From an uncultured bacterium (GTDB taxonomy: Bacteria; Desulfobacterota; Syntrophorhabdia; Syntrophorhabdales; JANXAF01): a stretch of 64,000 nucleotides of DNA. Positions 9,311 to 20,198 of this stretch are shown here, in pieces. The notes beneath the pieces are model-generated. The model made no database searches. It was not told the origin of the DNA and saw only the letters and a program-made list of their open reading frames with translations. A program made the position numbers and the translations under genes. Each line of letters starts with the position of its first letter. Within the stretch, counting starts at the first letter, position 1. Where the stretch lies: contig CALKEQ010000004.1 of assembly GCA_938084905.1 (NCBI GenBank), forward strand, positions 1 to 64,000. Direction: 5' to 3'.

Positions 9311-10365
9311 AAAAAACCCACATGGTCCTCTTCATTTTCATCATCGTTGGGATAGCTTTTGCGCTTTACTACTACCTTCATTACAAGGAAACCCATATAA
9401 CCACAGACAACGCTTTCATTGAGGGAAGAATCCACATCGTCTCCTCAAAGGTCCCAGGTACCGTAAAGGCCATATACGTTGAAGATAACCAATTAGTTAA
9501 AAAGGGAGATTTACTTCTCGAGATTGATGATAGGGATTTTGAGGTAAAGGTAAAAGAGGCACAGGCGGCATACGAGATAGAAAAGAGACGTCTTTCAGAA
9601 ATAGAAACAAATACCGTAATTCTAAAGAAGAGAATAGTTGAGCTTGATGCCGCAATAGAGGCTGAAAATGCCCAGCTTGAAGTCCAAAGGCACATCCTGG
9701 AACAGGCTAAAGCAGATTACGAGAGAGCTGAAAATCTTCTGAGAAAAGAGGCCATCTCAAGGGAAAAATACGAAAAGGCTCTCACATCTTACAAGGTTAG
9801 CGAATCTACACTTAAGGCGATGAAAGAGAGAATAAGGCAACTTGAGGCGCAGAGACAAACCCTTCTCTCACAGATAGCCCAACTTGAGAAAACAAAGGAA
9901 ACCCAGAAAGCGGCTCTCTTTTTACGGGAGGTGAATGTTAAGGATGCGACCTTGAAGAAGAGTTACACAAAGATATACGCGCCAGCAGATGGCTACGTAA
10001 CAAAAAAGTCTGCGGAAATTGGCAACCAGATACAGCCTGGTCAGCCACTCATGGCTCTTGTATCCCTGAGTGATATATGGGTCGTTGCAAATTACAAGGA
10101 AACCCAAATAGAAAAAATCAGACCGGGCCAGAAGGTAAAGATAAAGGTAGATTCTTACCCGGGAGTTGTCTTTGAAGGCAGAGTTGACTCAATAATGGCA
10201 GGGACAGGAGCTTCCTTTTCACTTTTCCCACCTGAAAATGCAACAGGTAACTGGGTCAAAGTTGTACAGAGGATTCCTGTAAAGATAACATTTGAAGGTA
10301 ACCCTGAAAAAAAGGCCCTCCTTAGAATAGGAATGTCCTGCGTACCCACAGTACTTGTCAAATGA
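9307..10365 (+). CDS. emrA: HlyD/EmrA-family membrane-fusion protein
   Basis: One N-terminal TM, biotinyl-lipoyl-like segments (KVPGTVKAIYVEDNQLVKKGDLLLEID; IYAPADGYVTKKSAEIGNQIQPGQPLM). Confidence 0.9.
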   Translation: MKKTHMVLFIFIIVGIAFALYYYLHYKETHITTDNAFIEGRIHIVSSKVPGTVKAIYVEDNQLVKKGDLLLEIDDRDFEVKVKEAQAAYEIEKRRLSEIETNTVILKKRIVELDAAIEAENAQLEVQRHILEQAKADYERAENLLRKEAISREKYEKALTSYKVSESTLKAMKERIRQLEAQRQTLLSQIAQLEKTKETQKAALFLREVNVKDATLKKSYTKIYAPADGYVTKKSAEIGNQIQPGQPLMALVSLSDIWVVANYKETQIEKIRPGQKVKIKVDSYPGVVFEGRVDSIMAGTGASFSLFPPENATGNWVKVVQRIPVKITFEGNPEKKALLRIGMSCVPTVLVK

Positions 10366-10381
10366 AATCTGTCCTTAAACT

Positions 10382-11911
10382 ATGAACAAGTGGCTTATAA
10401 CAGTCACTGTTATGCTTCCCACACTCATAGAGATAATAGACATGACCATTGTAAATGTTTCCCTCGGCCATATAAGGGGTAGCCTTGGAGGGGCCTTTGA
10501 GGAATCAACCTGGATACTTACCATGTACATGGTTTCTAATGCCATAGTAGTCACAATAACAGGGTGGTTGAGCAACATTTTCGGACGAAAAAACTATTTG
10601 ATCCTCTCAATTTCTCTTTTCACTCTTAGTTCATTTTTGTGCGGAGTCTCGTGGAGTATTCCCTCCATTGTTTTCTTCAGGGTTCTTCAGGGCATAGGAG
10701 GGGGAGGGCTTCAGCCAATATCCCAGGCAATACTCCTTGAAACTTTTCCCAAAGAAGAACATGGAAAAGCGATGGCCGTTTTCGGTACAGGCGTTATCCT
10801 TGGTCCAATTGTTGGGCCATTACTTGGGGGGTGGATTACAGACAACTGGTCCTGGCACTGGATATTCTTTATCAACGTTCCGATCGGTCTCCTATCCATA
10901 CTTATGGCCATCCTCTTCATAAAGGATCCTCCCTGGGCAAAAAAAAAGCCAGTTAAAATCGACTATTTTGGACTTGCCACAATCTCCCTCGGAGTCGGAT
11001 CACTTCAAATCCTCCTTGATCAGGGACAACTCAAAGACTGGTTCTCATCAAGACTGATCCAGAGCCTCGCAATCATTTCATTTATTTCTCTCTCTACCTT
11101 CATCTACTGGTCCCTTAAAAGGAAAAACCCTATTCTAGAACTTGCGCTTTTTAAGGAGAGGACTTTTTCCCTTGGAAATTTGGCACTTTTTTTCACTTTC
11201 TTCTGTCTTTTCGGAACAATAGTTCTCCTTCCGGTTTTTCTTCAGGAACTTATGGGTTATACGGCTTATCTTACTGGCCTTGTTGTTGGACCTGGTGGAA
11301 TCGTAACTCTCATCTCCCTCTGGATAGCTGGAAGGACTGTAAATAAGATAAGAGCGGATAGGCTAGCCATTTTCGGACTTCTTGTCAACTCACTGGCATG
11401 TTACCAGATGTCCAGGTTTAATCTACAGGTCGATTTTGTAACCCTCGTCATCCCTCGCGTGATTTTAGGATTCGGCATGGGCTTTGTTTTCATACCACTC
11501 ACAATAGCCACCATTGCAAACATAAAAAAAGAGGAGATGGCCATGGCCACCTCTATCATAAGTTTTATAAGGAACATAGGGGGCAGTTTTGGGACTGCCT
11601 TTGTTTCGACAATGCTTTCACGAAAGGCTCAGACCTACCAGACCTATCTTGTGGAGAACCTTACACCCTTTGATATCTCATACGAACTTGCTTTAAAGAA
11701 AATTCAGACTTTTTTGAGTCTTAAAGGTCTCCAAGAACCTCTCCTTACTGAGATTTCAAGGGCCGCAATTTATAAAGAACTCGTCAGGCAATCTATGATG
11801 TTATCCTTTAACTCCGTTTTCTTCATTCTGGCCGTACTTTTCGTGGTTGGGGTGGCTTTCGTTATCGTAATGGGGAAAAAGGGAGAAACTGAAAGATCTC
11901 ACTTTTTCTAA
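10382..11911 (+). CDS. emrB: DHA2-family MFS multidrug transporter (EmrB-like)
   Basis: 14-TM MFS pattern, DMTIVNVSLGHIRGSLG, GPIVGPLLGGWITDNWSWHWIFFINVPIG. Confidence 0.92.
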   Translation: MNKWLITVTVMLPTLIEIIDMTIVNVSLGHIRGSLGGAFEESTWILTMYMVSNAIVVTITGWLSNIFGRKNYLILSISLFTLSSFLCGVSWSIPSIVFFRVLQGIGGGGLQPISQAILLETFPKEEHGKAMAVFGTGVILGPIVGPLLGGWITDNWSWHWIFFINVPIGLLSILMAILFIKDPPWAKKKPVKIDYFGLATISLGVGSLQILLDQGQLKDWFSSRLIQSLAIISFISLSTFIYWSLKRKNPILELALFKERTFSLGNLALFFTFFCLFGTIVLLPVFLQELMGYTAYLTGLVVGPGGIVTLISLWIAGRTVNKIRADRLAIFGLLVNSLACYQMSRFNLQVDFVTLVIPRVILGFGMGFVFIPLTIATIANIKKEEMAMATSIISFIRNIGGSFGTAFVSTMLSRKAQTYQTYLVENLTPFDISYELALKKIQTFLSLKGLQEPLLTEISRAAIYKELVRQSMMLSFNSVFFILAVLFVVGVAFVIVMGKKGETERSHFF

Positions 11912-12451
11912 TGCGGTAATTAGCGCCAAATTGGGCTTTAACGTCTTAGAACCAAGGGGTGGGTAAAGAGAGATGATTCTCACCATTACAGAATCGTAAT
12001 CAGGAAGGGGCAGATCCTCTTTTTCAAGAGGGGATAATTTCAAAAACTCGCTCTTAAGATAGTCGCACATGACTGGTTCGTAAACCCCGTACTTGTTCTT
12101 TTTGAACCCAAAGCCGTAAAGTCTACATGTGGCAGGTCGAAGATGGTATATTGAACAGTACCCTTTTTTCATGTCTAGGGTATAAGGTACGTAGAAGGAA
12201 CAGATGCCGTATTCCCTTTTTTTTGCCTTCTCGTAGTATTTTTGTAGTTCCCCTCTTTTAAAAAGCTCGACTGCACACGGTATGAATTCGAGTGGCGATA
12301 TACCTACCTTCCCCTTGGCACAACATTCACCGCAGTCCCTTTTGCACTTAAGATCGGTTTTCTCCTTGAACTGCCTTACTTTTTCATCTATTTCTTCGTA
12401 GATGGCAAAAAGCTCTTTACTCAAAAAATCGATAAAAGAAGATGAGACCAT
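11801..12451 (-). CDS. YkgJ-family cysteine-cluster protein
   Basis: CKRDCGECCAKGKVGISPLEFIPC ... CSFYVPYTLDMKKGYCSIYHLRPATCRLYGF. C-terminal 37 codons overlap emrB tail-to-tail. Confidence 0.85.
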   Translation of the reverse strand: MVSSSFIDFLSKELFAIYEEIDEKVRQFKEKTDLKCKRDCGECCAKGKVGISPLEFIPCAVELFKRGELQKYYEKAKKREYGICSFYVPYTLDMKKGYCSIYHLRPATCRLYGFGFKKNKYGVYEPVMCDYLKSEFLKLSPLEKEDLPLPDYDSVMVRIISLYPPLGSKTLKPNLALITALEKVRSFSFSLFPHYDNESHPNHEKYGQNEENGVKG

Positions 12452-12477
12452 TTCTATGGGAGATAAGTTCAGATTTG

Positions 12478-12498
12478 AAGGGAGCGCTTTGCTCCCTT
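12478..12498. terminator. Hairpin, possible bidirectional terminator
   Basis: AAGGGAGC-GCTTT-GCTCCCTT, 8-bp arms, followed on + by AAATTTT; lies between rhodanese and ykgJ-like genes. U-tract weak. Confidence 0.45.
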
Positions 12499-12503
12499 AA
12501 ATT

Positions 12504-12974
12504 TTACTCCTTTACGTACTCCACTGCTTTCCTTCCTATTTCCTCTGCCAGCTGTGCTATCCCTCCTTTAAACTGATAAGCGTTCGAAAACCCTATTGCT
12601 CTGAGAGCTATGGTAACCGCTGCTGCTCTATCTCCAGTGTGACAAATAACAGCTATCTTTTTGTCCTTTGGTAGTTTCTTTAGGTTTTCAGGGCGAAAAA
12701 GCTCATGCATTGGGATAAGAAGGGTATTTTTCCATACAGGTGCGACTATCTTTTGCTCAGCTGGTGTTCTCACATCAAGAAAAACAAAATCCTGTTTATT
12801 TTTGATCATCTCGAGGATGTCTTTTGTTGTTACCTGACATGGCCTCATAGCAAGAACCTCAGGTTTAAGCTGGGAGAATAGGGAATCGAATTTTTTTGCA
12901 AGTTCCGCATCGAAGGAAAAGGCCGACCCTAAAAGAAGAACGAAAAAAATGGCAATTGTGAAAAAGAGCTTCAT
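12504..12974 (-). CDS. Exported rhodanese-domain protein
   Basis: Signal peptide MKLFFTIAIFFVLLLGSAFS; rhodanese fold with CHTGDRA active loop. Start placed at 12974 (after AAAGGAGGCC SD) rather than 12992. Confidence 0.88.
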   Translation of the reverse strand: MKLFFTIAIFFVLLLGSAFSFDAELAKKFDSLFSQLKPEVLAMRPCQVTTKDILEMIKNKQDFVFLDVRTPAEQKIVAPVWKNTLLIPMHELFRPENLKKLPKDKKIAVICHTGDRAAAVTIALRAIGFSNAYQFKGGIAQLAEEIGRKAVEYVKE

Positions 12975-13016
12975 TTGAAGGCCTCCTTTCACTCAATTTT
13001 TCCTAGTTTTGAACCT

Positions 13017-13045
13017 AATCTAGTTCTAATTTTGGCCTTTGTCAA
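13017..13045 (-). promoter_or_regulatory. Sigma70-like promoter for the rhodanese gene
   Basis: Complement TTGACA - 17 bp - TAGATT. Confidence 0.55.
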
Positions 13046-13120
13046 GTACAAGGCCCCGAACGAGGCCAGTTTATTGATATGGATGGGGTTTGTTAAAGGA
13101 TGTGATTTGGTTTTAATAAA

Positions 13121-13202
13121 TGCCGACGGCGGGACTTGAACCCGCACGGGTTACCCCACACGCCCCTCAAACGTGCGTGTCTGCCAGTTCCACCACATCG
13201 GC
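13121..13202 (-). tRNA. tRNA-Leu (GAG)
   Basis: Complement GCCGATGTGGTGGAACTGGCAGACACGCACGTTTGAGGGGCGTGTGGGGTAACCCCGTGCGGGTTCAAGTCCCGCCGTCGGCA; acceptor, D, anticodon (CACGT/GCGTG), long variable arm and T arm all pair; CCA not encoded. Confidence 0.97.
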
Positions 13203-13217
13203 ATTTATTCATTCCAA

Positions 13218-13520
13218 TCATCTAGTAGATCTCTCCTGTGCTCTTTCGTCAAACTTCTCAGCCTTAGGAATTGTCTTTACAACGTACTCTCTGTGGCTGT
13301 AAAGGTACGCTAGGGAAAGACTTGTGAGCATGAATATAACTGCGGCAATGGTCGTAAGCTTCGTCATAAAACCTGTTGTCCCTGAGCTTCCAAATAAAGT
13401 CTGACTTGCCCCAGCTCCGAATGCGGCTCCTATCTCAGATCCCCTTCCAGTCTGAAGTAAAACTATAAGAATCATTGCGATGGTAACAAAAATGTGAAGG
13501 ATAACGAGGAAAGTAACCAC
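13218..13520 (-). CDS. secG: Preprotein translocase subunit SecG
   Basis: [56 protein letters not shown]. Confidence 0.95.
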   Translation of the reverse strand: MVTFLVILHIFVTIAMILIVLLQTGRGSEIGAAFGAGASQTLFGSSGTTGFMTKLTTIAAVIFMLTSLSLAYLYSHREYVVKTIPKAEKFDERAQERSTR

Positions 13521-14290
13521 TATTTCAGCTCCGCTACCTTACTTATTATACCGATAAAAGAATCCGATTTCAACGATGCACCCCCAACCAAAACTCCGTC
13601 AACGTTATCCATTACTATCAGATCACCTATGTTTTCAGGTGTCACACTCCCTCCGTAAAGGATTCTAATACCTTTTCCTTTTTCACCGTAAATGAGGCAG
13701 AGAACATCCCTTATGAACTTTTGTGCCTCCTCGGCCTGATCTGGGGTAGCATTCCTTCCCGTCCCTATAGCCCAGACCGGTTCGTATGCGATGATTATCT
13801 CCTCCCAGTATCCTATATCCCTTAACGCCTTCTTTAACTGTATTCCAATCACATACTCTGTTATCCCTAAGTCTCTCTCCTCCTCTGTCTCTCCAACGCA
13901 TATGATCGGTTTGAGGCCGCAACTTAGAGCAGCTCGTACTTTTTTGTTTATGATCTCGTCCGTCTCAAAAAAGTACTTTCTCCTCTCAGAGTGGCCAAGT
14001 ATGACGTAGGTGCATCCTGCGTCCTTAAGCATAAGTGGAGATATTTCCCCTGTGTATGCTCCCTTCTCTTCGTAATGGCAGTTCTGCCCTGCAAGGCCCA
14101 CATTTGTCCCACTTAGAATATCATTTACTTCCTTGAGCACTGTAAAAGGGGGAGCTATAACAATATCTCCTCCCCCTACATCCTTGGAAAAATCTGCTAT
14201 CTCCTTGGCAAAAGCGCGCGCCTCATCCCTTTTTTTATTCATCTTCCAATTCCCGGCTACAAACCATCTTTTCATATCTTTTTCAAACAC
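13520..14290 (-). CDS. tpiA: Triosephosphate isomerase
   Basis: [40 protein letters not shown]. Confidence 0.97.
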   Translation of the reverse strand: MFEKDMKRWFVAGNWKMNKKRDEARAFAKEIADFSKDVGGGDIVIAPPFTVLKEVNDILSGTNVGLAGQNCHYEEKGAYTGEISPLMLKDAGCTYVILGHSERRKYFFETDEIINKKVRAALSCGLKPIICVGETEEERDLGITEYVIGIQLKKALRDIGYWEEIIIAYEPVWAIGTGRNATPDQAEEAQKFIRDVLCLIYGEKGKGIRILYGGSVTPENIGDLIVMDNVDGVLVGGASLKSDSFIGIISKVAELK

Positions 14291-15467
14291 ACTTCTCCAG
14301 TGCCTCTATAGCTGGGAGCTTTTTTCCCTCGAGAAGTTCAAGGAATGCTCCTCCTCCAGTAGATATGTACGAAATCTTGTGACTTTCCCCCGCCTTGTGA
14401 ATGGCCACATCTGTGTCTCCTCCGCCCACTATGGTCAAAGCGTGAGAGTTGGCAACGTACATGACCATAGCGAAAGTTCCCCTACTGAAGGGGTCAAGTT
14501 CAAAAACTCCCATAGGACCGTTCCAAACTATGGTTTTTGCATTCTGGAGTGCCTCTGAAAATAGCATTGTGGTTGCAGGACCTATGTCCAACCCCATCCA
14601 TCCCTTAGGTATTTCTGCAACAGGGCACGTTTTGACCTCCGCATCTTTAGAGGGTCTTTCTGCCACAACCACATCCACAGGCAAATACAACTTTATCTTT
14701 CTCTCCTTTGCTTTCGCCATGATGTTTTTTGCGACTTCAATCATGTGATCCTCACAAAGGGAGTTACCGACATCGTAATTCATAGCTTTTAGGAATGTAA
14801 AGGCCATTGCTCCGCCGATGAGAAGTTTGTCAACTTTCTCAACGAGTTTTTCGAGGACACCTATTTTGTCTGATACTTTTGCACCTCCGATTATTGCAAC
14901 AAGTGGCCTTACTGGGTTTTCCATTGCCTTCTTAAAATATTCGATCTCGTTTCTCATTAAAAAGCCAGCTGCACAGACTTTTACAAATTCGGTAATCCCA
15001 ACATTAGACGCGGCCTTTCTGTGAGCTACGGCGAAAGCATCGTCAATGTAAACGTCGCAGAGCCTAGCGAGCTTTTGGGCGAAATCCCTGTCATTCTTCT
15101 CTTCTCCTATATGAAACCTTAAGTTCTCAAGTAAGATCACATCTCCCTCTTTCATCTGGGAAATTTCCCTTTCCACCTCCTCGCCTACGCAGTCGTCGAG
15201 AAATTTTACTTCTTTTAAAAGAAGCCTCGAAAGTCTTTTGGCAACAGGCCTAAGTGAAAGTTTGTCCACCCTTACACCCTTTGGCCTTCCCATGTGAGAA
15301 GCAAGAATCACCTTTGCGCCTTCATCGAGTGCGTAATTGATAGTTGGGAGATGTGCCCTTATCCTTGTGTCGTCAGTTATATTTCCGTACTCATCGAGGG
15401 GGACATTAAAGTCAACCCTAATGAATACCCTTTTTCCCTTTATGTCTACTTCGTTTATGTACCTCAT
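14283..15467 (-). CDS. pgk: Phosphoglycerate kinase
   Basis: [45 protein letters not shown]. Confidence 0.97.
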   Translation of the reverse strand: MRYINEVDIKGKRVFIRVDFNVPLDEYGNITDDTRIRAHLPTINYALDEGAKVILASHMGRPKGVRVDKLSLRPVAKRLSRLLLKEVKFLDDCVGEEVEREISQMKEGDVILLENLRFHIGEEKNDRDFAQKLARLCDVYIDDAFAVAHRKAASNVGITEFVKVCAAGFLMRNEIEYFKKAMENPVRPLVAIIGGAKVSDKIGVLEKLVEKVDKLLIGGAMAFTFLKAMNYDVGNSLCEDHMIEVAKNIMAKAKERKIKLYLPVDVVVAERPSKDAEVKTCPVAEIPKGWMGLDIGPATTMLFSEALQNAKTIVWNGPMGVFELDPFSRGTFAMVMYVANSHALTIVGGGDTDVAIHKAGESHKISYISTGGGAFLELLEGKKLPAIEALEKCV

Positions 15468-15479
15468 CTTCAGGCCCCA

Positions 15480-16499
<1,020 letters not shown>

Positions 16500-16501
16500 T
16501 T

Positions 16502-16530
16502 AGGTTATCCTAGGAGCCGATATTTGTCAA
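16502..16530 (-). promoter_or_regulatory. Sigma70-like promoter for gap-pgk-tpiA-secG
   Basis: Complement TTGACA - 17 bp - TAACCT. Confidence 0.5.
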
Positions 16531-16576
16531 CGTCAAAAATCAAGAAATGAGGTGAATGCCTTAAACCTACCTCCGT

Positions 16577-17077
16577 TTACGGTTTTTTCACCGGCTCGAA
16601 AGCAAAGAAGACTCTCTCGGCCATTATGGTCCCTTGCTTCCCCTTCTCTATCGGGTGAGAAGGAATCTGAAAAACGACAAGCTGAACCTCATCTCCCTCT
16701 TTTAGATATCCGGCCGGGCAGTTAATGATCCTTGACAAAAGTCTTCTTACAGGTTCAACACCGAGATCGATGACAGCGTGGATCAAAGGTGCCTCAAATC
16801 CTAGCGGAACCCCTCTCACCTCTTCTGAAAAAACGATCACCTTGCCCCTTTTAGGAAGGTCAATGTACTCTAAGTTCTCCGAATAACACTCAGGACAGAT
16901 AACCCTTGGCGGATAAGCAACCTTTCCACAGTCTTTGCATTTTGTCGTTGTAAACCTCCCCTGTTTTAAGTTCTCATAAAACTGCCAGATCCTGTTGAAT
17001 TCCTTGGCCTCAAGTGGCCACATATCCATGGTTACAGGATACAGATTCTCGAGTATGGGTATTCCAACAACTGCCAT
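16577..17077 (-). CDS. Zn-ribbon/OB-fold (DUF35) protein
   Basis: TTTKCKDCGKVAYPPRVICPECYSENLEYIDLPKRGKVIVFSE; immediately downstream of thiolase. Confidence 0.88.
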   Translation of the reverse strand: MAVVGIPILENLYPVTMDMWPLEAKEFNRIWQFYENLKQGRFTTTKCKDCGKVAYPPRVICPECYSENLEYIDLPKRGKVIVFSEEVRGVPLGFEAPLIHAVIDLGVEPVRRLLSRIINCPAGYLKEGDEVQLVVFQIPSHPIEKGKQGTIMAERVFFAFEPVKKP

Positions 17078-17088
17078 GTTTTCCTCCT

Positions 17089-18273
17089 TTATTTCACAGG
17101 TTCTCTACCATAGATTATGATGGTGTGTTCGGCATTTGCGCCACTTAGATTATGGGTAAGCCCTATGTCAGCATCCTTTACCTGATGACGCGCCCTTCCC
17201 TGAAGCTGCTTCATGATCTCTATTGCCTGTCTTATCCCTGTCGCACCGAAAGGATGTCCACAGGCAAGAAGACCTCCATCTGTGTTTATCGGTACCTTTC
17301 CCCCTATCTTTATTTGACCAGAACTGCAGAAAGCTCCTCCCTCTCCCTTTTTACAGAAACCGAGTTCTTCAACTTCGATTATCTCCGAAATTGAGAAGCA
17401 ATCATGGGTTTGGGCTACTTTTATATCCGATGGGGCAACCTTTGCAGATTTGTAAGCCTTTTCAGCTGCTATTCTGAGGTGTTTCCAGTCGGCTAGGTGT
17501 TCTCCGGGAAAATTGGCCGTAACACTGTTCAAGCATACCTGGGCAGTTCCCCTTATGTATACAAGAGGTCTGTCTGTGAATTTTTTCGCAATCTCATCAG
17601 TTGTTATTATACAGGCAGCAGCTCCATCCGTAATGGGACAGCAGTCGTAAAGAGTTAAGGGAGGTACTACCTCTGGTGCATTCATAGCTTCCTCAAGGGT
17701 CAGGGCCTTCTGCATCTGTGCCACTGGATTGTCAACCGCGTAATTGTAGTTAGTAACAGAAACCATAGCTAAATCCTCTTTTTTCGTACCGTAATATTTC
17801 ATGTGTTCCTTTGCTGTAAGTGCAAAAAATGGTGGTGGCAATCCCATACCCTGGGCACCGTCCCAGTCATGATCAACTGAGGCCAATTCACTGTAAAAAA
17901 CCTCCCATTTCTGAGGAGTGTAAAGCTTCTCCCCACCTGCAACCATCACTATGTCGGCAACTCCCGCTTCCACAAGTCCCTTTGCCAAAATTATGCCTGT
18001 TGATCCACCTGCGCAAAGGGTATCACACCTTGTGCAGATAGAAGTTGGCTTAAGACCGAGCCTTTCTGCAATAACAGGGGCAGTATTCACCTGGAAAGAG
18101 CATCTACCGGAGTATGAAGTCGCAACTATTAAGCCGTCTACGTCCTTCGGTTTCAGTGTGGGGATGTCCTCAAAGCAGGCCTTTGCCGCTTCTTGAAAAA
18201 GGTCGACAAGATGGGCCTCCCTAACCCCCCATTTGCACTGTCCTCCAGCAAGAATCACTGCTCTTCTGGCCAT
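17089..18273 (-). CDS. Thiolase-family protein (acetyl-CoA acetyltransferase / SCP-x type)
   Basis: TRCDTLCAGGSTGIILAKGLVEAG, ACGHPFGATGIRQ, thiolase fold length. Confidence 0.88.
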   Translation of the reverse strand: MARRAVILAGGQCKWGVREAHLVDLFQEAAKACFEDIPTLKPKDVDGLIVATSYSGRCSFQVNTAPVIAERLGLKPTSICTRCDTLCAGGSTGIILAKGLVEAGVADIVMVAGGEKLYTPQKWEVFYSELASVDHDWDGAQGMGLPPPFFALTAKEHMKYYGTKKEDLAMVSVTNYNYAVDNPVAQMQKALTLEEAMNAPEVVPPLTLYDCCPITDGAAACIITTDEIAKKFTDRPLVYIRGTAQVCLNSVTANFPGEHLADWKHLRIAAEKAYKSAKVAPSDIKVAQTHDCFSISEIIEVEELGFCKKGEGGAFCSSGQIKIGGKVPINTDGGLLACGHPFGATGIRQAIEIMKQLQGRARHQVKDADIGLTHNLSGANAEHTIIIYGREPVK

Positions 18274-18286
18274 ATCTACCTCCTTT

Positions 18287-19072
18287 TTACCTTCCTTTAA
18301 ATTCTGGTTTCCTTTTTTCTATGAAAGCCCTCAACCCTTCCCGACCATCATGGGAACTATACGCAATTGCGAAACAGCTCAGTTCGAAATTGAGTGCAGA
18401 TGAGATGTCCACTTCCATACCTGTCTCCACACACTTTTTAATCAGGGCATAGGCGACTTTTGGCTTTGATGCGAGTTTTTTTGCATAGTTGAAGGCCTCA
18501 TCAAACAGTTTTTCTCTTTCCACAACCTTATTTAGAAGCCCAAGACTTAAAGCATAGTCAGCCGTGATATTCTCCCCTGTCAGAAGGATCTCCTTCGCCT
18601 TTGCAATACCTATCAATCTTGGCAGCCTGACGGTACCCCCTGATCCGGGAATTATACCAAGGTTTATTTCTGGAAAGCCCAGTTGGGCATCCTTTGAAGC
18701 GACTCTTATGTCACAGGCAAGTGCAAGTTCCAACCCCCCACCAAGAGTAAGTCCGAAGATGGCACAAACCGTTGGTTTAGTCGAAGAAGCAATTCTGTCA
18801 ACGGTTCTTTTTGAAGTACCCCAGGTAAAATCGGAGATCCCTTTGATATCCTTCCCTTCCACTTCTTTCACATCCAGTCCCGCACAGAACGCCTTTTCTC
18901 CATGAGCTGTCAGTAAAATAGCATCAACAGTTGTATCAACCTCGAGTTTATCGAAAGCCTCAAAGAGCTCTTCATATACCTTTACAGAAAGGATGTTATA
19001 AGGTGGCCTGTTTATCTTTACGATCGCCACATTTTCTTTTTTTTCCACTAAAAGCGTCTCAAAGGTCATCAT
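18287..19072 (-). CDS. Enoyl-CoA hydratase/isomerase
   Basis: FCAGLDVKEVEG, FGLTLGGGLELALACDIRVASKDAQLGFPEINLGIIPGSGGTVRLPRLIG. Confidence 0.93.
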   Translation of the reverse strand: MMTFETLLVEKKENVAIVKINRPPYNILSVKVYEELFEAFDKLEVDTTVDAILLTAHGEKAFCAGLDVKEVEGKDIKGISDFTWGTSKRTVDRIASSTKPTVCAIFGLTLGGGLELALACDIRVASKDAQLGFPEINLGIIPGSGGTVRLPRLIGIAKAKEILLTGENITADYALSLGLLNKVVEREKLFDEAFNYAKKLASKPKVAYALIKKCVETGMEVDISSALNFELSCFAIAYSSHDGREGLRAFIEKRKPEFKGR

Positions 19073-19079
19073 CTCCTCC

Positions 19080-19937
19080 TTATGTGTAATCGTACCATCC
19101 AGCTTTCGTCTTTCTTCCGTACCTTCCTGCCTGCACCAAGGCCCTCAAACTATAGGGAATCGACCATTTGAGCTCCTTGTCAAGGTTATTGAGGAAGTAC
19201 TCAACGATTGCATATGTTGTATCATTTCCAAGCATATCCATTAGCTCAAAAGGTCCCATAGGATAGTTAAGGCCAAGCCTTGCCGCTTTGTCTATATCCT
19301 CCTTCGTTCCTATCCCTTTTTCGTAGAGGCTTATTGCCTCAAGAAAATGAGGGATGAGAAGCCTATTTACCAGAAAACCGGGGATGTCCTTTTTTACTTC
19401 AACAGTCTCCTTACCGAACTTTTTCGATAGTTCCGTGGTAATGGCTACAGTCTCATCGCTTGTATAGTACCCCCTTACTATTTCTACAAGTCTCATAAGG
19501 GGAACAGGGTTAAAGAAGTGCATTCCCACAACCTTATCAGGCCTTTTTGTGGCATTGGCGATCTCCGTTATTGAAAGAGAGGAGGTGTTCGTTGCCAGGA
19601 TCACTTCTTTCCTCGTAAGCTCGTCAAGAGCCTTAAAAACCTCCTTTTTTAAGTTCATATTTTCAGGGACAGCCTCTATCACAAAATCCACGTCTTTTAG
19701 GTCTTCCATTTTCGTTGTCCCTTTTATCCGAGCCATTACGTTCTTTTTCTCCTCCTCCGTGATCTTCTTCTTTTCCACGCTCACTTTGAGAAAGCTGTCT
19801 ATCGCATTAAGCCCGGCTTCAACAAACCTATCCTCTATGTCTCTCATTATCACCTCGTATCCTGCCTGCGCAGCAACCTGTGCTATACCCCTTCCCATTA
19901 AGCCTGCCCCAAGTACTCCTATAGTTTTTATCTCCAT
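19080..19937 (-). CDS. 3-hydroxybutyryl-CoA / 3-hydroxyacyl-CoA dehydrogenase
   Basis: IKTIGVLGAGLMGRGIAQVAAQAGYEV Rossmann motif, GMHFFNPVPLMRLVEIV. Start taken at the internal ATG (MEIKTIG) with upstream AGGAGG. Confidence 0.93.
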   Translation of the reverse strand: MEIKTIGVLGAGLMGRGIAQVAAQAGYEVIMRDIEDRFVEAGLNAIDSFLKVSVEKKKITEEEKKNVMARIKGTTKMEDLKDVDFVIEAVPENMNLKKEVFKALDELTRKEVILATNTSSLSITEIANATKRPDKVVGMHFFNPVPLMRLVEIVRGYYTSDETVAITTELSKKFGKETVEVKKDIPGFLVNRLLIPHFLEAISLYEKGIGTKEDIDKAARLGLNYPMGPFELMDMLGNDTTYAIVEYFLNNLDKELKWSIPYSLRALVQAGRYGRKTKAGWYDYT

Positions 19938-20198
19938 AACCTCCTCCTTAAAAATAAGGTTGTAGCAAATAAAAAAATTCACATAGAGTGTAACAAAATA
20001 GCGAAAAAAGTGTCAATCCATTTCTTTTTTGGCTGATCAGAGTCGGCGAATCCACAGAGGAAGCCACAAGAATAATGAAACGATCCTTTTATCTTTTTTC
20101 CCTTTCAACTTCATCCACATCGAATAAAATACGGGGAGGATCCGACTGGACTTTAAGGATAAAAAGCTCTTGACTCAAACCACCGCAATTGATAAGAA

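Noticed and set aside
20170-20198. TTGACT-17-TAAGAA promoter directly before the SDH anchor gene
   Set aside because: The -10 is poor and the implied start site would lie at or after the ATG (leaderless); too weak without TSS data.
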